DNA of 64,000 nucleotides from the NCBI GenBank assembly GCA_963825555.1, contig CAWGTZ010000026.1, positions 1 through 64,000 of the forward strand, read 5' to 3'. This stretch comes from JAGVSR01 sp963825555 (lineage in GTDB: Bacteria > Pseudomonadota > Alphaproteobacteria > Rhizobiales > Hyphomicrobiaceae). The notes below the pieces were generated by a model, which searched no databases, was not told the DNA's origin, and saw only the letters and a program-made list of their open reading frames with translations. How positions within the stretch are numbered: the first letter of the stretch is position 1; the number at the start of each line of letters is the position of its first letter. Position numbers and translations under genes: made by a program. This document shows positions 43,609 through 53,333 of the stretch, one piece after another.

Positions 43609-45157
43609 ATGGCGATCTCGACCAAACTGGAGCTGAGACAAGGCCAGCAGCTGGTTATGACCCCCCAGCTGCAGCAGGCTATCCGTCTTTTGCAGTACTC
43701 CAACCTGGAACTGAGCCAGTTCATCGAGACGGAACTCGAGCGTAACCCGCTGCTTGAGATCGAGGAATCGTCGGTCGAGCCCGTTTCTCCGGCCGAACAA
43801 GAGCCGGCCGAGGCGCCCGCGGCCGGGGAGTCCGGTGACAGCGGCGAGTCGGAGGATTGGCTCGATCTGGAGAAGCCGGCCGCGGCTGATGCGACCAATT
43901 CCTTCGATACCGAATTCGAGAACGTCTACCCGGACGCGGCGCCTGCCGAGATGGCGGCGGACTTGGCCGGGAACCAGTGGTCCGATGTCAAGCATCGCGG
44001 CTCGTCCTTCGACGACGACGACGGCAACCTCGAAGCCTTCGCCACCGCCGACATCTCACTGCGCGATCATCTCGCGGAGCAGATGACTATGGTGATTTCC
44101 GATCCCGCGGAGCGATTGATCGCCAATTACCTGATCGATACAGTCGACGAGGGCGGCTACCTGCACGCCGATCTGGAAGACATTACCGACAAGCTAGCCG
44201 CGCCACCGGGTATGGTGGAGCGTGTTCTCTCAGTCTTGCAGAGTTTTGATCCGCCCGGCGTCTGTGCTCGCACCCTGGCCGAATGTCTCGAGCTGCAACT
44301 GAAAGACCAGAACCGTTACGATCCCCAGATCGCGGCATTGCTCGACAATCTCAGCCTGCTGGCGTCGCACAACCTCAGCGGCCTGCGCAAAGCGGTAGGC
44401 GTAAACGCCGACGAACTCGCCGAGATGATCGCCGAGATCAAGCAGCTCAATCCAAAGCCCGGCCTCAAGTTCGGTTCGGTGCAGATGCAGCCCGTTGTGC
44501 CGGACATCATGGTTCGCCCTGGCAGCGACGGTAGTTGGATCATTGAACTCAACAGCGACACGTTACCCCGCGTGCTCGTAAACAGGATCTATTACGCGAA
44601 GGTCTCCAAGACGGCGCGGAACGAAAAGGATAAGGGCTATCTTCTTGAGTGCTTGCAGACGGCGAATTGGCTCGTGAAGAGCCTTGACCAGCGTGCACGC
44701 ACAATCCTGAGGGTTGCGGAGGAGATCGTGCGCCAACAGGACGCTTTCTTCACCCACGGTGTGCAGTACCTGCGCCCTATGAACCTTAAGACCGTGGCAG
44801 ACGCAATCTCCATGCACGAGTTCGACCGTTTCTCGAGTCACCTCGAATAAGTACATTGCAACGCCGCGCGGGATACTCGAGCTCAAATATTTCTTCACCT
44901 CGGCCATCGCGGCCGCCAACAGCGATGCGGAGGCCCACTCGTCGGAAGCTGTGCGCCATCGAATCAAGCAACTTATCGATGCCGAGCCACCCGAGGCGAT
45001 TCTGTCCGACGACATGATCGTCGAGAAGCTGAAGGGAGACGGCGTCGACATTGCGCGGCGGACGGTCGCGAAGTACCGGGAGGCTATGCGGATCCCATCC
45101 TCGGTCCAGCGGCGCCGGGACAAGCGCCTACTCGAACGCACCGGCCGCCATGCCTGA
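43609..45157 (+). pseudogene. rpoN: RNA polymerase sigma-54 factor, coding frame broken by +1 frameshift
   Basis: The first frame (43609-44850) holds the activator-interacting region (LVMTPQLQQAIRLLQYSNLEL), an acidic spacer and most of the core-binding domain, up to KTVADAISMHE. There a T at 44821/44822 appears to be extra. The frame then reads FDRFSSHLE and stops. One frame over, the protein continues STVSRVTSNKYIATPRGILE, the conserved helix-turn-helix, and ends with the RpoN box ARRTVAKYREA at ~45057-45089 and a stop at 45157. Together the two parts give ~515 residues, a normal sigma-54. Either rpoN is inactivated in this strain or the base is a sequence error. It lies between lptB and ptsN as usual. 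Confidence 0.88.
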
Positions 45158-45726
45158 GTGCCTTTTCTGAGAATCGCACCATATTCCGAACTCAATCCCT
45201 GCCAGGACATCATCCTGAGTGGCTCCGATAACCCGTTCAGACAACCCTCGGGGCGTACTTTTGTTTTTGCGGCGCAACAAGTTGTAGACCCCGACAAATG
45301 TTTGACAGACGGCCCGACACAGACTAGCGTTCGTGCCATTGGGGGGTGCGGCGGGCGTCCGCATAACCACTTGGAAATGCTGCTTAACGCGCGGCCTCCG
45401 CGGGGTTCGGGGTCGGCTTAGGGTGGGTGGCGTAGCTAACGGGCAAGGACCGGTGTAAGTGGCGCAAGCCTGCTCAGCAGGCGGCGTGATCAGTTGTTTA
45501 CGCAGGTGCGGCGAAACGCTGGGTCTTCAGGTTGAGAGATTGTATATAGGTCGCCTGGCTATTCCCCACTTTTGGACAGGTTCGTGTGGTCTGTTCGATC
45601 AGGCATAGAGTTTGCGAAGCAGGGGCGGCAGGAAACCGCTCTGGGATCGGCAAGGCTGAAGGCTAATGGGTAGGATCTGCATCGGGGGACCGATGCGCAG
45701 CGGTCTTGGCCCTTGGAAAGACAATC
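45158..45726. other. 569-bp spacer between rpoN and ptsN; hpf/raiA not found
   Basis: Most alphaproteobacteria have the ribosome-hibernation factor gene (hpf/raiA) here. I could not find its start pattern or its C-terminal domain in any frame. The open frames present (up to 87 codons) show no known family. A small hairpin GCCTGC-TCA-GCAGGC lies at 45468-45482. The region must contain any separate promoter for ptsN. Confidence 0.5.
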
Positions 45727-46191
45727 ATGGATCTTGCAGATATTCTTCCCCCCGATGCGATCATTCCTTCGCTGGATGTGACTTGCAAGAAGCAGGCGCT
45801 GCAGGAGTTGGCCGCCCGCGCAGGTGAGATTACGGGCATCGAGCAGCGGGAAATCTTCGATGCACTTCTGCAGCGCGAACGTCTGGGATCTACCGGGCTC
45901 GGACGTGGCATCGCCATTCCGCACGTCAAATTCAAAGGTCTCAAAGGGATTGTTTGTCTGTTCGCACGATTGAGCCAGCCGATCCCATTTGACAGCCAAG
46001 ACGGCGAGGACGTCGATCTGGTTTTCCTGCTTCTGGCGCCGGAGCATGCGAGCGGCGATCACCTCAAGGCCCTTGCGCGGATTTCGCGTCTCGTCCGCGA
46101 GCCGGCGACGCTCGAAGCGCTGCGCAGCGCCAATGACGTGGAAAGTTTGCGCCGGGTTCTTTTCACGCCCGCAGCCTCGCATGCGGCTTGA
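45727..46191 (+). CDS. ptsN: PTS IIA-like nitrogen regulatory protein
   Basis: A 154-residue EIIA-Ntr. The phosphorylated His is in TGLGRGIAIPHVK (about residue 66), within the family pattern G-x-G-x-A-I-P-H. The N-terminus MDLADILPPDAIIPSLDV and the end VESLRRVLFTPA are normal. It receives phosphate from PtsP/NPr and modulates potassium transport and other targets according to nitrogen state. I chose the ATG at 45727, preceded by GGAAAG. An upstream Met seven codons earlier is less typical. It follows rpoN, its usual neighbour. Confidence 0.92.
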   Translation: MDLADILPPDAIIPSLDVTCKKQALQELAARAGEITGIEQREIFDALLQRERLGSTGLGRGIAIPHVKFKGLKGIVCLFARLSQPIPFDSQDGEDVDLVFLLLAPEHASGDHLKALARISRLVREPATLEALRSANDVESLRRVLFTPAASHAA

Positions 46192-46209
46192 GCTTTCCAA
46201 GCAGCGCGG

Positions 46210-47007
46210 TCAGTAGCCGAGCGAAAGGGCCAGCAGGCCCGCGCTTCCAACGACTATGCGCCACCAGCCAAACAGCTGATATCCGTGGCGGCTGATGAAA
46301 TCCAAAAGCATGCGCACCACGAAAAGGCCGGCGAAAAAGGCGGTGACGAAACCGATCACAATCGCTTTGGTATCGGCGACGTCGAGTACCGTCCAATTCT
46401 TGTAGAGATCGTATGCGAAGGCGCCCGCCATGGTCGGCATGGCCAGGAAGAAGCTGAATTCTGCAGCAGCTCTCTTTTCCGCACCGAAAAGCAAGGCGCC
46501 AACGATTGTCGCGCCCGATCGCGAAACGCCTGGGATCATGGCCAGCGTCTGACACAGGCCGATCTTGAATGCGAGCCCCGGCGGAAACGTCATAGCGTTG
46601 TCGTAGCGTGGATTAAGGGCAAGCCGGTCGACGAACAACAGCACGATGCCGCCGATGATCAGCGTTGCGCAAATCAGGGTCGGGGTCTCAAAGAGTACGG
46701 TCTTGATGAAGCCATGTAATAGGACCCCCGCAACCGCGGCCGGCAGGAAGGCCAACAGGATCGAGCCGACAAAGCGCCGGGCCTCACCATCATGGGGAAG
46801 TGCGATGGCCGTCTGCCAGAGCCGGGCGAAGTAGACGGCAAGGATTGCGAGAACGGCGCCGAGCTGGATGAGAACCTCGAAGGTTCGTCCCGGCGAGTTG
46901 ACGCCCAGAAAGTGGCCGGCTAGCAGAATGTGCCCGGTTGAGGACACGGGAATGAACTCGGTCAGTCCTTCAAGCACGCCGAGGACAAGAGCCTGCCACG
47001 TCTCCAT
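46210..47007 (-). CDS. uppP: Undecaprenyl-diphosphatase
   Basis: A 265-residue BacA/UppP with about eight helices. Catalytic signatures are GLTEFIPVSSTGHILLAG near the N-terminus (E-x-x-x-E/Q-like region and the SSTGH loop) and PGVSRSGATIVGALLFG later (the second re-entrant loop). It dephosphorylates undecaprenyl diphosphate at the outer face of the inner membrane to recycle the lipid carrier for wall and polysaccharide synthesis. It is convergent with ptsN, 18 bp apart, and divergent from the GST gene. Confidence 0.93.
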   Translation of the reverse strand: METWQALVLGVLEGLTEFIPVSSTGHILLAGHFLGVNSPGRTFEVLIQLGAVLAILAVYFARLWQTAIALPHDGEARRFVGSILLAFLPAAVAGVLLHGFIKTVLFETPTLICATLIIGGIVLLFVDRLALNPRYDNAMTFPPGLAFKIGLCQTLAMIPGVSRSGATIVGALLFGAEKRAAAEFSFFLAMPTMAGAFAYDLYKNWTVLDVADTKAIVIGFVTAFFAGLFVVRMLLDFISRHGYQLFGWWRIVVGSAGLLALSLGY

Positions 47008-47224
47008 TCGTGTTTATTCCCCCGACAGGCTCAAATGGGCTGTATCGATCCGAATCAAGACGGATATGACACGACCTGCTCCCTCACCGCCAGCCTGAGC
47101 CGAACTTTTGCCGCTCCGGGCAGCAAACGGCACGACAACTGGTGCGGTTTGGCCTAGACCCTGATTGTGTCACCTTTATTTTTCGTTTGCCGCAACCGCA
47201 GGGACAGGCATTCATCAAGCTACA

Positions 47225-47920
47225 ATGACGCTGCTCGTTCATTATCCCTTCTGCCCTCGGAGCCGCGCTGTTCGTCTGGCGTTGGCCGAACTCGGCCACG
47301 ATGTCACGCTTTCGGAGGAGCTTCCCTGGGCTTGGCGTCCGGAACTGCTCGCTCTGAACGCCTCGGGCGAACTGCCCGTGCTCGTTCCTGCAGAGGGGCA
47401 GCCGGTCGCCGGGGCCTATGCCATCTCCGAGTACCTCGACGAGCGCGGGCTCGCACAGACAAGCGACGCGGGTAGCGGTGGTCTATTTCCTGGCACACCC
47501 CAGGAGCGGGCTGAGGTACGGCGCTTGGTCGACTGGTTCTTGAACAAACTCGAGCGGGAGGTTTCGCGAGAGGTCATCGACATCAAAATCACGAGCCGTC
47601 TCGAGCCGGGACGGATCAGTGCTCCGGATGCGGAGACGCTGCGCGCGGTGCGTCACAACCTGCGCTATCATTTGAAATATATCGACCATCTGGCGCTGAA
47701 CCGCGATTGGCTTGCGGGGGGTCGGCTCAGCTTCGCGGACATGGCGGCGGCGGGACACCTGTCGATACTCGATTACCTGGGCGATATTGACTGGGAGCAG
47801 CATCCCTCCGCGAAGTCCTGGTATATGCGCCTGAAGTCAAGACCGGCATTCCGCAGCCTCCTGACCGATCGCCTGCCGGGAATGCCTCCGCATCGGACCT
47901 ACGTCGATCTCGACTTCTAA
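47225..47920 (+). CDS. Glutathione S-transferase family protein
   Basis: A 231-residue GST. The N-terminal thioredoxin-like domain begins MTLLVHYPFCPRSRAVRLALAELG, where the Ser/Cys of FCPRS is the likely thiol-contact region, and contains SGELPVLV and the AISEYLDE glutathione-recognition helix. The C-terminal all-helical domain contains WLAGGRLSFADMAAAGHL, the N-capping motif. The substrate is unknown. The start at 47225 fits the fold, and 20 further codons are open upstream. The queG gene follows almost directly, so the two may be co-transcribed. Confidence 0.88.
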   Translation: MTLLVHYPFCPRSRAVRLALAELGHDVTLSEELPWAWRPELLALNASGELPVLVPAEGQPVAGAYAISEYLDERGLAQTSDAGSGGLFPGTPQERAEVRRLVDWFLNKLEREVSREVIDIKITSRLEPGRISAPDAETLRAVRHNLRYHLKYIDHLALNRDWLAGGRLSFADMAAAGHLSILDYLGDIDWEQHPSAKSWYMRLKSRPAFRSLLTDRLPGMPPHRTYVDLDF

Positions 47921-47943
47921 CGTGACAGCAACAGAGCCCAAAA

Positions 47944-49083
47944 CTGAGAAGTCTCAATAGGCCGGATCGGCCGATCGAGGATCGGCTGCGCGCGGAGGCA
48001 GCCACGCTCGGGTTCGACGCCGTCGGATTTCTTCGTCTCAACGGTACGAGCGGCCAAGGCGCGCGCTTGCGTGAATTCCTGGACGCCGGACGTCACGGCG
48101 ACATGGACTGGATGGCAACGACAGCGGATCGGCGCGCCGATCCGAACGTGCTTTGGCCAGAGGCCAAAAGTGCCGTGATGGTTGCCATGAGTTATGCGCC
48201 CGATGCAGACCCAATCGCCGTGCTCGAAACGCCAGACCGTGGAGCGATTTCGGTCTATGCAAAGGGGAAGGACTATCACGACATCCTGAAGTCCAGGCTG
48301 AAGCAGATCGCCGGCAAGCTCGTATCTCTGACGGGGGCCGACGTAAAAGTGTTCGTCGATACCGCGCCCCTCATGGAGAAACCACTCGCGGCGCTGGCGG
48401 GGATCGGGTGGCAGGGCAAGCATACCAACCTCGTCTCGCGCTCGCATGGATCCTGGTTGTTTCTCGGCGCCTTGCTGACGACGGCCGAACTGGCGCCAGA
48501 TAGTCCGGAAGTCGATCATTGCGGGTCCTGCCGGCGCTGCTTGGATGTCTGCCCAACCGCTGCATTCCCGGGGCCGTACCAACTGGATGCAAGGCGCTGC
48601 ATCGCCTATCTCACTATCGAACACAAAGGGCAGATTGCGCGCGAATTTCGCAAGGCCATCGGTAACCGAATTTTCGGCTGCGACGATTGTCTGGCCGTCT
48701 GTCCGTGGAACAAGTTTGCCGAGGCCTCGCGCGAGGCGCGGTTTGCGGCCCGCGTGGAAACGGACAATCCGCCTCTGGCGGACCTTCTTGCGCTCGACGG
48801 CGAGAGTTTTCGAGCAAGGTTCTCCGGCACACCCGTGAAGCGAACGGGGCGGGACAGGTTTGTGCGCAATGTGCTGATCGCCGTGGGGAACTCTGGTGAC
48901 GCGGCTCTCGTGCCAGGGTTGCGCGCGCTGCTCGATGATGCGTCGCCCCTGGTTCGCGGTATGGCCGTATGGGCGCTGGCTCAGCTGATCGACAAATCTG
49001 AATTCGAAGACGAACGCTCGCGGCGGCTCAGCCGGGAGGCCGACGAGACCGTCCGTGCGGAATGGCTTTTGGAGACCACCTAA
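47944..49083 (+). CDS. queG: Epoxyqueuosine reductase (5' end unclear)
   Basis: Cobalamin- and iron-sulfur-dependent enzyme for the last step of queuosine synthesis in tRNA. Two ferredoxin-type clusters are seen: CGSCRRCLDVCPTAAFPG and CDDCLAVCPWNKF. The HEAT-like C-terminus ends RAEWLLETT. The frame shows family homology (EDRLRAEAATLGFDAVGF) from ~47980, well upstream of the first usual start codon (TTG at 48067). No ATG or GTG exists in this frame upstream. A GTG at 47922 opens another frame (VTATEPKTEKSQ, then stop) that would join after a one-base shift near 47955. So there is probably a frameshift, or an unusual start. The NAD-epimerase gene overlaps the stop (TAATG). Confidence 0.88.
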   Translation: MRSLNRPDRPIEDRLRAEAATLGFDAVGFLRLNGTSGQGARLREFLDAGRHGDMDWMATTADRRADPNVLWPEAKSAVMVAMSYAPDADPIAVLETPDRGAISVYAKGKDYHDILKSRLKQIAGKLVSLTGADVKVFVDTAPLMEKPLAALAGIGWQGKHTNLVSRSHGSWLFLGALLTTAELAPDSPEVDHCGSCRRCLDVCPTAAFPGPYQLDARRCIAYLTIEHKGQIAREFRKAIGNRIFGCDDCLAVCPWNKFAEASREARFAARVETDNPPLADLLALDGESFRARFSGTPVKRTGRDRFVRNVLIAVGNSGDAALVPGLRALLDDASPLVRGMAVWALAQLIDKSEFEDERSRRLSREADETVRAEWLLETT

Positions 49084-49967
49084 TGTCCTATCTGTTCTGT
49101 TTTGGCCTGGGCTACAGCGCCGAGCATCTCGCCGATCTCGTATCCGAGGAGGGTTGGCATGTCGCGGGCACCGCGCGATCATCCGCAGGGGTGCAGCGCA
49201 TTCAGTCGCTCGGCTACATGGGCTATGTCTTCGACGGTACGGCGCCGGGCCTCGGTGCGGGGCCCAGTATGGGTGTTGGGGCCGCAGTGCAGCGTGCGAC
49301 GCATGTTTTGGTATCGGTGCCGCCTGATGCCGAAGGCGATCCGGTGTTGCGTCACCACGGCCCCGATATCGCTCGGTCGGGCGCGGAATGGATCGGATAT
49401 CTGTCGACCATCGGAGTCTATGGCGATCATGGCGGCGGCTGGGTCGATGAGGACACGCCGGTCAATCCCGCTTCCGCCCGGTCGGTCAGGCGCGTACTCG
49501 CCGAAAGGCAATGGCTCGATTTCGCGCGCGAGAGCGGTAAGCGCGTCGAGATATTTCGGCTCGCCGGGATCTACGGTCCGGGCAGCAGTGCCATCGACAA
49601 CCTGCGCCAAGGTACGGCGCGCTCTATCATCAAGCCCGGTCAGGTGTTCAACCGCATCCACGTCGCGGACATTGCCCGGACGCTCATGGCGGCAATATCA
49701 CGCCCGCATGCACACGCGATCTACAACGTGACAGACGACGAACCCGCGCCGCCTCAGGATGTGACGGCCTATGCCGCGCAGATCTTGGGATTGCCTGAGC
49801 CTCCCCAGGTGCTATTCGAGGACGCCCAGCTTTCCGAGATGGGGCGCAGCTTCTACGCGGAGAACAAGCGCGTGCGCAATGAGCGCATAAAGACAGCGCT
49901 GGGTGTGGAACTCGCATTTCCAACCTATCGCGAAGGTCTTGCGGCCCTCGCCAGTGAAATGACCTGA
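49083..49967 (+). CDS. NAD(P)-dependent epimerase/dehydratase-like protein
   Basis: A 294-residue extended SDR-like protein. The N-terminal motif YLFCFGLGYSAEHLADLV is a variant G-x-G-x-x-A Rossmann loop. Then come VLVSVPPD, EWIGYLSTIGVYGDHGGGWV with the Y-G-D-H/x-x-G pattern of the YeeZ-like family, and FRLAGIYGPG. It lacks the usual Y-x-x-x-K pair, so catalysis may differ. The ATG overlaps the queG stop (TAATG), indicating coupling. Function is unknown. It is a conserved companion of queG in the class. Confidence 0.8.
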   Translation: MSYLFCFGLGYSAEHLADLVSEEGWHVAGTARSSAGVQRIQSLGYMGYVFDGTAPGLGAGPSMGVGAAVQRATHVLVSVPPDAEGDPVLRHHGPDIARSGAEWIGYLSTIGVYGDHGGGWVDEDTPVNPASARSVRRVLAERQWLDFARESGKRVEIFRLAGIYGPGSSAIDNLRQGTARSIIKPGQVFNRIHVADIARTLMAAISRPHAHAIYNVTDDEPAPPQDVTAYAAQILGLPEPPQVLFEDAQLSEMGRSFYAENKRVRNERIKTALGVELAFPTYREGLAALASEMT

Positions 49968-50081
49968 ACGCAAGTCGGCGGCACTCCGAGGCTCTGTTCA
50001 GCGTCCATTCAGATTGGATCCGTTTTCCTGCCAGAATTACAGCGCAATGTGGTCGCTGAATTGGTATTGGAAATTCGTGTC

Positions 50082-51059
50082 ATGGCTTCTTCCGCGTCGC
50101 TTATGCGTCATCTTGCAAGCGCGTCTCTGATGGTGGCGCTATCGTGGGCTGCTCCCGTTCTGGCGGACAACGATCCCGCACACGCGCTCGCCGAAAAATT
50201 CGCTGGCGCGAGCGTCGAAGAGAGGAAGGCTGCGGACGCGGCGCGCCGTAAAGCCGAAGAAGACGAGATGCTGGCGCGGGCGCGCAAGGAGGCTGCTACC
50301 CGTGCTGAGGCCGAGAAACGTCGTGCCGTCGCGGCGGAAGAGCAGGCGCGCCAAGCCCGAGATCTGCGTCAACTAGAGATGGAAGCCGCGCGGGAGGCCG
50401 AAGCAAAGCGTTTAGCGGAGAAGCTGAAGCGGGCAGAAGAGGCGCGCCGCTTGAAGGCAGCCGCTGCCGAGAAGTCCAGAAGGAATCTGGTCGGAGATGC
50501 GCCGATCTCTCCGCCAATGGCACTGGGCCGTGCCGGCATCGAGCCGGTTGACGCACACGATTCGCGCGTCACGGTTCTGCTCGTCATGGAACCCGGCAAA
50601 AAGGGCATTCGGCGCTTCAACAAGACGGCTGATCCCGTGCTTTGCCACGGTGCCGAATGCTTCGTATCCACCGGTGCGGCGACACCAGCCCGTATTCTGA
50701 CACGCAGCCGTGCACTCGGCACGCGAAACACGTTCGGAAAACGCGCTGGGGCCTGTCGGCGGAGTCTCAGCTGCGTATTTCGCGGTGTCAAACTGTCGGG
50801 CGCTGAGCCTTCGATCCAGCCCGTGGATCTGAAGGTTCTGGCACACGACCGCCGCGCCGTGCGCACCGTTTCGGGTGATGCATCCTGCCGCGTGATCACT
50901 GGTCGTCTATCTTGCGAGCGCATGATTGTAGCGCCGGGCTATCGCGCCTGGATCGTGCCGGAGAGTATTGCAGAACGCGCCGGAGCGGGCGCTCTGCGGG
51001 CGGCGCTGGCCAGAGGGCTCGTTGCGGTCGATCAGCGCGAGGCGGCACTTCGCAACTAG
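50082..51059 (+). CDS. Exported coiled-coil protein, function unknown
   Basis: A 325-residue protein. A signal peptide (residues ~1-30, ending PVLAD) is followed by a long highly charged Ala/Glu/Arg/Lys helix (~40-135), surely a coiled coil. A C-terminal globular region (~150-325) has five cysteines in pairs (VLCHGAECF, ACRRSLSCVF, CRVITGRLSC), suggesting disulfides in the periplasm. No family name comes to mind. It resembles hypothetical proteins restricted to Hyphomicrobiales. I chose the ATG at 50082 because it opens the signal peptide. It converges with an alpha/beta hydrolase gene, the stops overlapping by 4 bp. Confidence 0.75.
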   Translation: MASSASLMRHLASASLMVALSWAAPVLADNDPAHALAEKFAGASVEERKAADAARRKAEEDEMLARARKEAATRAEAEKRRAVAAEEQARQARDLRQLEMEAAREAEAKRLAEKLKRAEEARRLKAAAAEKSRRNLVGDAPISPPMALGRAGIEPVDAHDSRVTVLLVMEPGKKGIRRFNKTADPVLCHGAECFVSTGAATPARILTRSRALGTRNTFGKRAGACRRSLSCVFRGVKLSGAEPSIQPVDLKVLAHDRRAVRTVSGDASCRVITGRLSCERMIVAPGYRAWIVPESIAERAGAGALRAALARGLVAVDQREAALRN

Positions 51060-51871
51060 CCACCTGCCGTAGCGCCGGAGGCTTTCTCTGAAGCTTCGTC
51101 GATCAATTGGAACAGAAGGGCCAAGTCCTGCGGCCGTGACAGGCGGTGTTCACCATCCGGTACTTCCAGAATGCGCACATGACCGCCCGTGAGGAAGGTC
51201 TCAAGTTCGCGCACGTGCGAGGCCGGCACGTCGGCGTCCATGAGACCTTGCAGGACCAGGACCGGCCGTCCCGGATCGAACGGCTCACGAGCCAGCAGGT
51301 GTTCGCGACCCTCCTCGATCAGACGGCGCGTAATCGTGTAGGGTTCGCCGTAGTTGGAAGGCTCGTAGTACACATCATTCTCTGCGAGATCCTTGCGTGC
51401 GGATTCGGGAAACTTGCGCCACATCAGCTCCTCGGTCATGTCCCACGCGGGCGCGATGAGCACGAGGGCCGTAATTCGTGCGGCCTCTTGCGGTGCACAC
51501 ACTAGCAGCCGTTTGAGCAGCATGAGCGCGATATGCCCGCCCATGCTGGAGCCGATGACGATTTGCGGCCCCTTAGAAATCTGCGTGAATACGGTCTCGG
51601 CTTCCTCAAGCCATCGTCCGATTGTACCCTCTTCAAAGGGCCCTTCCGAGAGTCCGTGCCCCGAATAGTCGAGGCGGACGCAGTCCACGCCTTTTTCCCA
51701 AGCTCGTTCCGCGAGAGCGGTGGCCTTGGTACTCGCCATGTCGGATTTGAAACCGGACAGCCAGAAAAGCCCAGGTCGTGTGCGGTCGCGGCCCTCCTCA
51801 CGCCGAAAGGCGATGCGACGTCGGGCAGCACCGCTGCCCACCTCGATGAATTGCGGTTCGGTGCCGGTCAT
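51056..51871 (-). CDS. Alpha/beta hydrolase
   Basis: A 271-residue serine hydrolase. PGLFWLSGFKSDM is the oxyanion strand, VRLDYSGHGLSEGPF precedes the nucleophile elbow IVIGSSMGGHIAL (Ser in G-x-S-M-G-G), and LVLQGLMDADVPASH contains the acid Asp. The late DGEHRLSRPQDL has the catalytic His. The closest pattern is the serine-aminopeptidase/lysophospholipase-like group common in alphaproteobacteria. The substrate is unknown. It is divergent from the glycosyltransferase gene with 56 bp between. Confidence 0.85.
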   Translation of the reverse strand: MTGTEPQFIEVGSGAARRRIAFRREEGRDRTRPGLFWLSGFKSDMASTKATALAERAWEKGVDCVRLDYSGHGLSEGPFEEGTIGRWLEEAETVFTQISKGPQIVIGSSMGGHIALMLLKRLLVCAPQEAARITALVLIAPAWDMTEELMWRKFPESARKDLAENDVYYEPSNYGEPYTITRRLIEEGREHLLAREPFDPGRPVLVLQGLMDADVPASHVRELETFLTGGHVRILEVPDGEHRLSRPQDLALLFQLIDEASEKASGATAGG

Positions 51872-51927
51872 CCTATGAGTGCCTGCCTATCTTTTGATTT
51901 CACATCGCCGATTGGGAGATACCGCCT

Positions 51928-53148
51928 TTGGCCAATCCTGGCCCGACCATACTGCAGATCATCCCGGAGCTCGATACGGGTGGCGCGGAGTTGTCAACGA
52001 TCGAGATCGCCGAGGCGGTGATTACCGCGGGCGGCCGGGCGATCGTGCTCACCGAGGGCGGGCGTATGCTATCCCGTCTCAAGGAACTTGGGGCCGACGT
52101 GCGGATTTTCCCCGCCGCCACCAAGAACCCGCTGCGCCTGGTCGCCAACGCCGTGCGGATCGCCCGGATCGTCCGGCGGGAGAATGTGGCCCTCGTTCAT
52201 GCCCGTAGCCGCGCACCGGCCTGGAGTGCGCTTTGGGCGGCGCGTCTCACCGGCCGGCCTTATGTGACGACCTATCATGGAGCGTACACCGAGAGTTCGG
52301 CGTTCAAGCGGTTCTACAATGGGGTCATGGCACGGGGCGATCTGGTGATCGCCAATTCAGGTTACACGCGCGATCTCATCATGTCGCGCTACGGCACGCC
52401 CGAGTCAAAAATCCGCGTCATCCATCGCGGCGTCGACGGCGAAAGCTTCGATCCCTCGGCCGTTCCTTCGGAGCGGGTGGAAAAGCTTCGCACCGCATGG
52501 GGCGTCAAGGATGGCGAGCGTGTCATTCTGCAGGCCGCGCGTCTCACGGGTTGGAAAGGTCAGAATGTCGTCGTCGAGGCGGCGCGGCGGCTGAAGACCG
52601 ACAACAATATGCCGCTCGGGGCGGTGGTGGTTCTCGCCGGCGATGCCCAAGGCCGCGACGACTATGAAGAAGGCCTCAAGGAGGCCATTCGGGCCGGCGA
52701 CCTCGAGGGTCAAGTGCGGCTCGTGGGGCATGTCGATGACATGCCGGCCGCGTATCTCGCCGCAGATGCCTCGATCGTGGCTTCCATCGAGCCGGAGGCG
52801 TTTGGGCGTACCGCCGTTGAATCTCAGGCCATGGGGTGCCCCGTCATCGCAACCCGGATCGGCGCCCCGCCTGAAACCGTCCGCTCGCCGCCGGAATATG
52901 GGCCGAAGCAAATGACAGGCTGGCTCGTGCCTCCAGGCGATCCCAAGGCCCTGGCCGACGCCCTTCTTTGGGCAATGAGCCTCGATTGCGAGGCGCGGGC
53001 CGAGCTGGGTGCGCGTGCCCGGGCCCACGCCTGCGAGGCGTTCTCGCTCCGCCAGATGCGCCTGAAAACGCTGGAGGTCTACGACGAGATCCTGGGTAGC
53101 CGTCTGGCGGCCGCCTACGTGTCCGCCCGTCCACAGCTGGATGGTTAA
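51928..53148 (+). CDS. GT4-family glycosyltransferase
   Basis: A 406-residue GT-B enzyme. The N-terminal half has TILQIIPELDTGGAELSTIEIAEAV, the acceptor-side loop, and YVTTYHGAYTES. The C-terminal half has LQAARLTGWKGQNVVVEA and ASIEPEAFGRTAVESQAMGCPVIAT, the E-x(7)-E nucleotide-sugar motif of GT4. It probably builds a cell-surface or lipopolysaccharide sugar chain. Neither the sugar nor the acceptor can be read. The start is TTG with GGGAGA upstream, and no ATG lies nearby. The gene lies next to infC by chance of order rather than function. Confidence 0.85.
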   Translation: MANPGPTILQIIPELDTGGAELSTIEIAEAVITAGGRAIVLTEGGRMLSRLKELGADVRIFPAATKNPLRLVANAVRIARIVRRENVALVHARSRAPAWSALWAARLTGRPYVTTYHGAYTESSAFKRFYNGVMARGDLVIANSGYTRDLIMSRYGTPESKIRVIHRGVDGESFDPSAVPSERVEKLRTAWGVKDGERVILQAARLTGWKGQNVVVEAARRLKTDNNMPLGAVVVLAGDAQGRDDYEEGLKEAIRAGDLEGQVRLVGHVDDMPAAYLAADASIVASIEPEAFGRTAVESQAMGCPVIATRIGAPPETVRSPPEYGPKQMTGWLVPPGDPKALADALLWAMSLDCEARAELGARARAHACEAFSLRQMRLKTLEVYDEILGSRLAAAYVSARPQLDG

Positions 53149-53333
53149 GGCGTGTTGTAGTGCCCCGTCACGGCTTGACTTGTACGGCTTTCTTCCCAAT
53201 TCTGCGCGTCACCGTCGGGGCTTTGTGATTTTTTTGCACAGTCGGCGATATTGTGTGGGGTGCTAAGGCTTCGAAGAGTGGCCCTTGGCCTTCCACATGG
53301 TCAGACATTGAAACAGCTAGAGGAGTTCGACCC

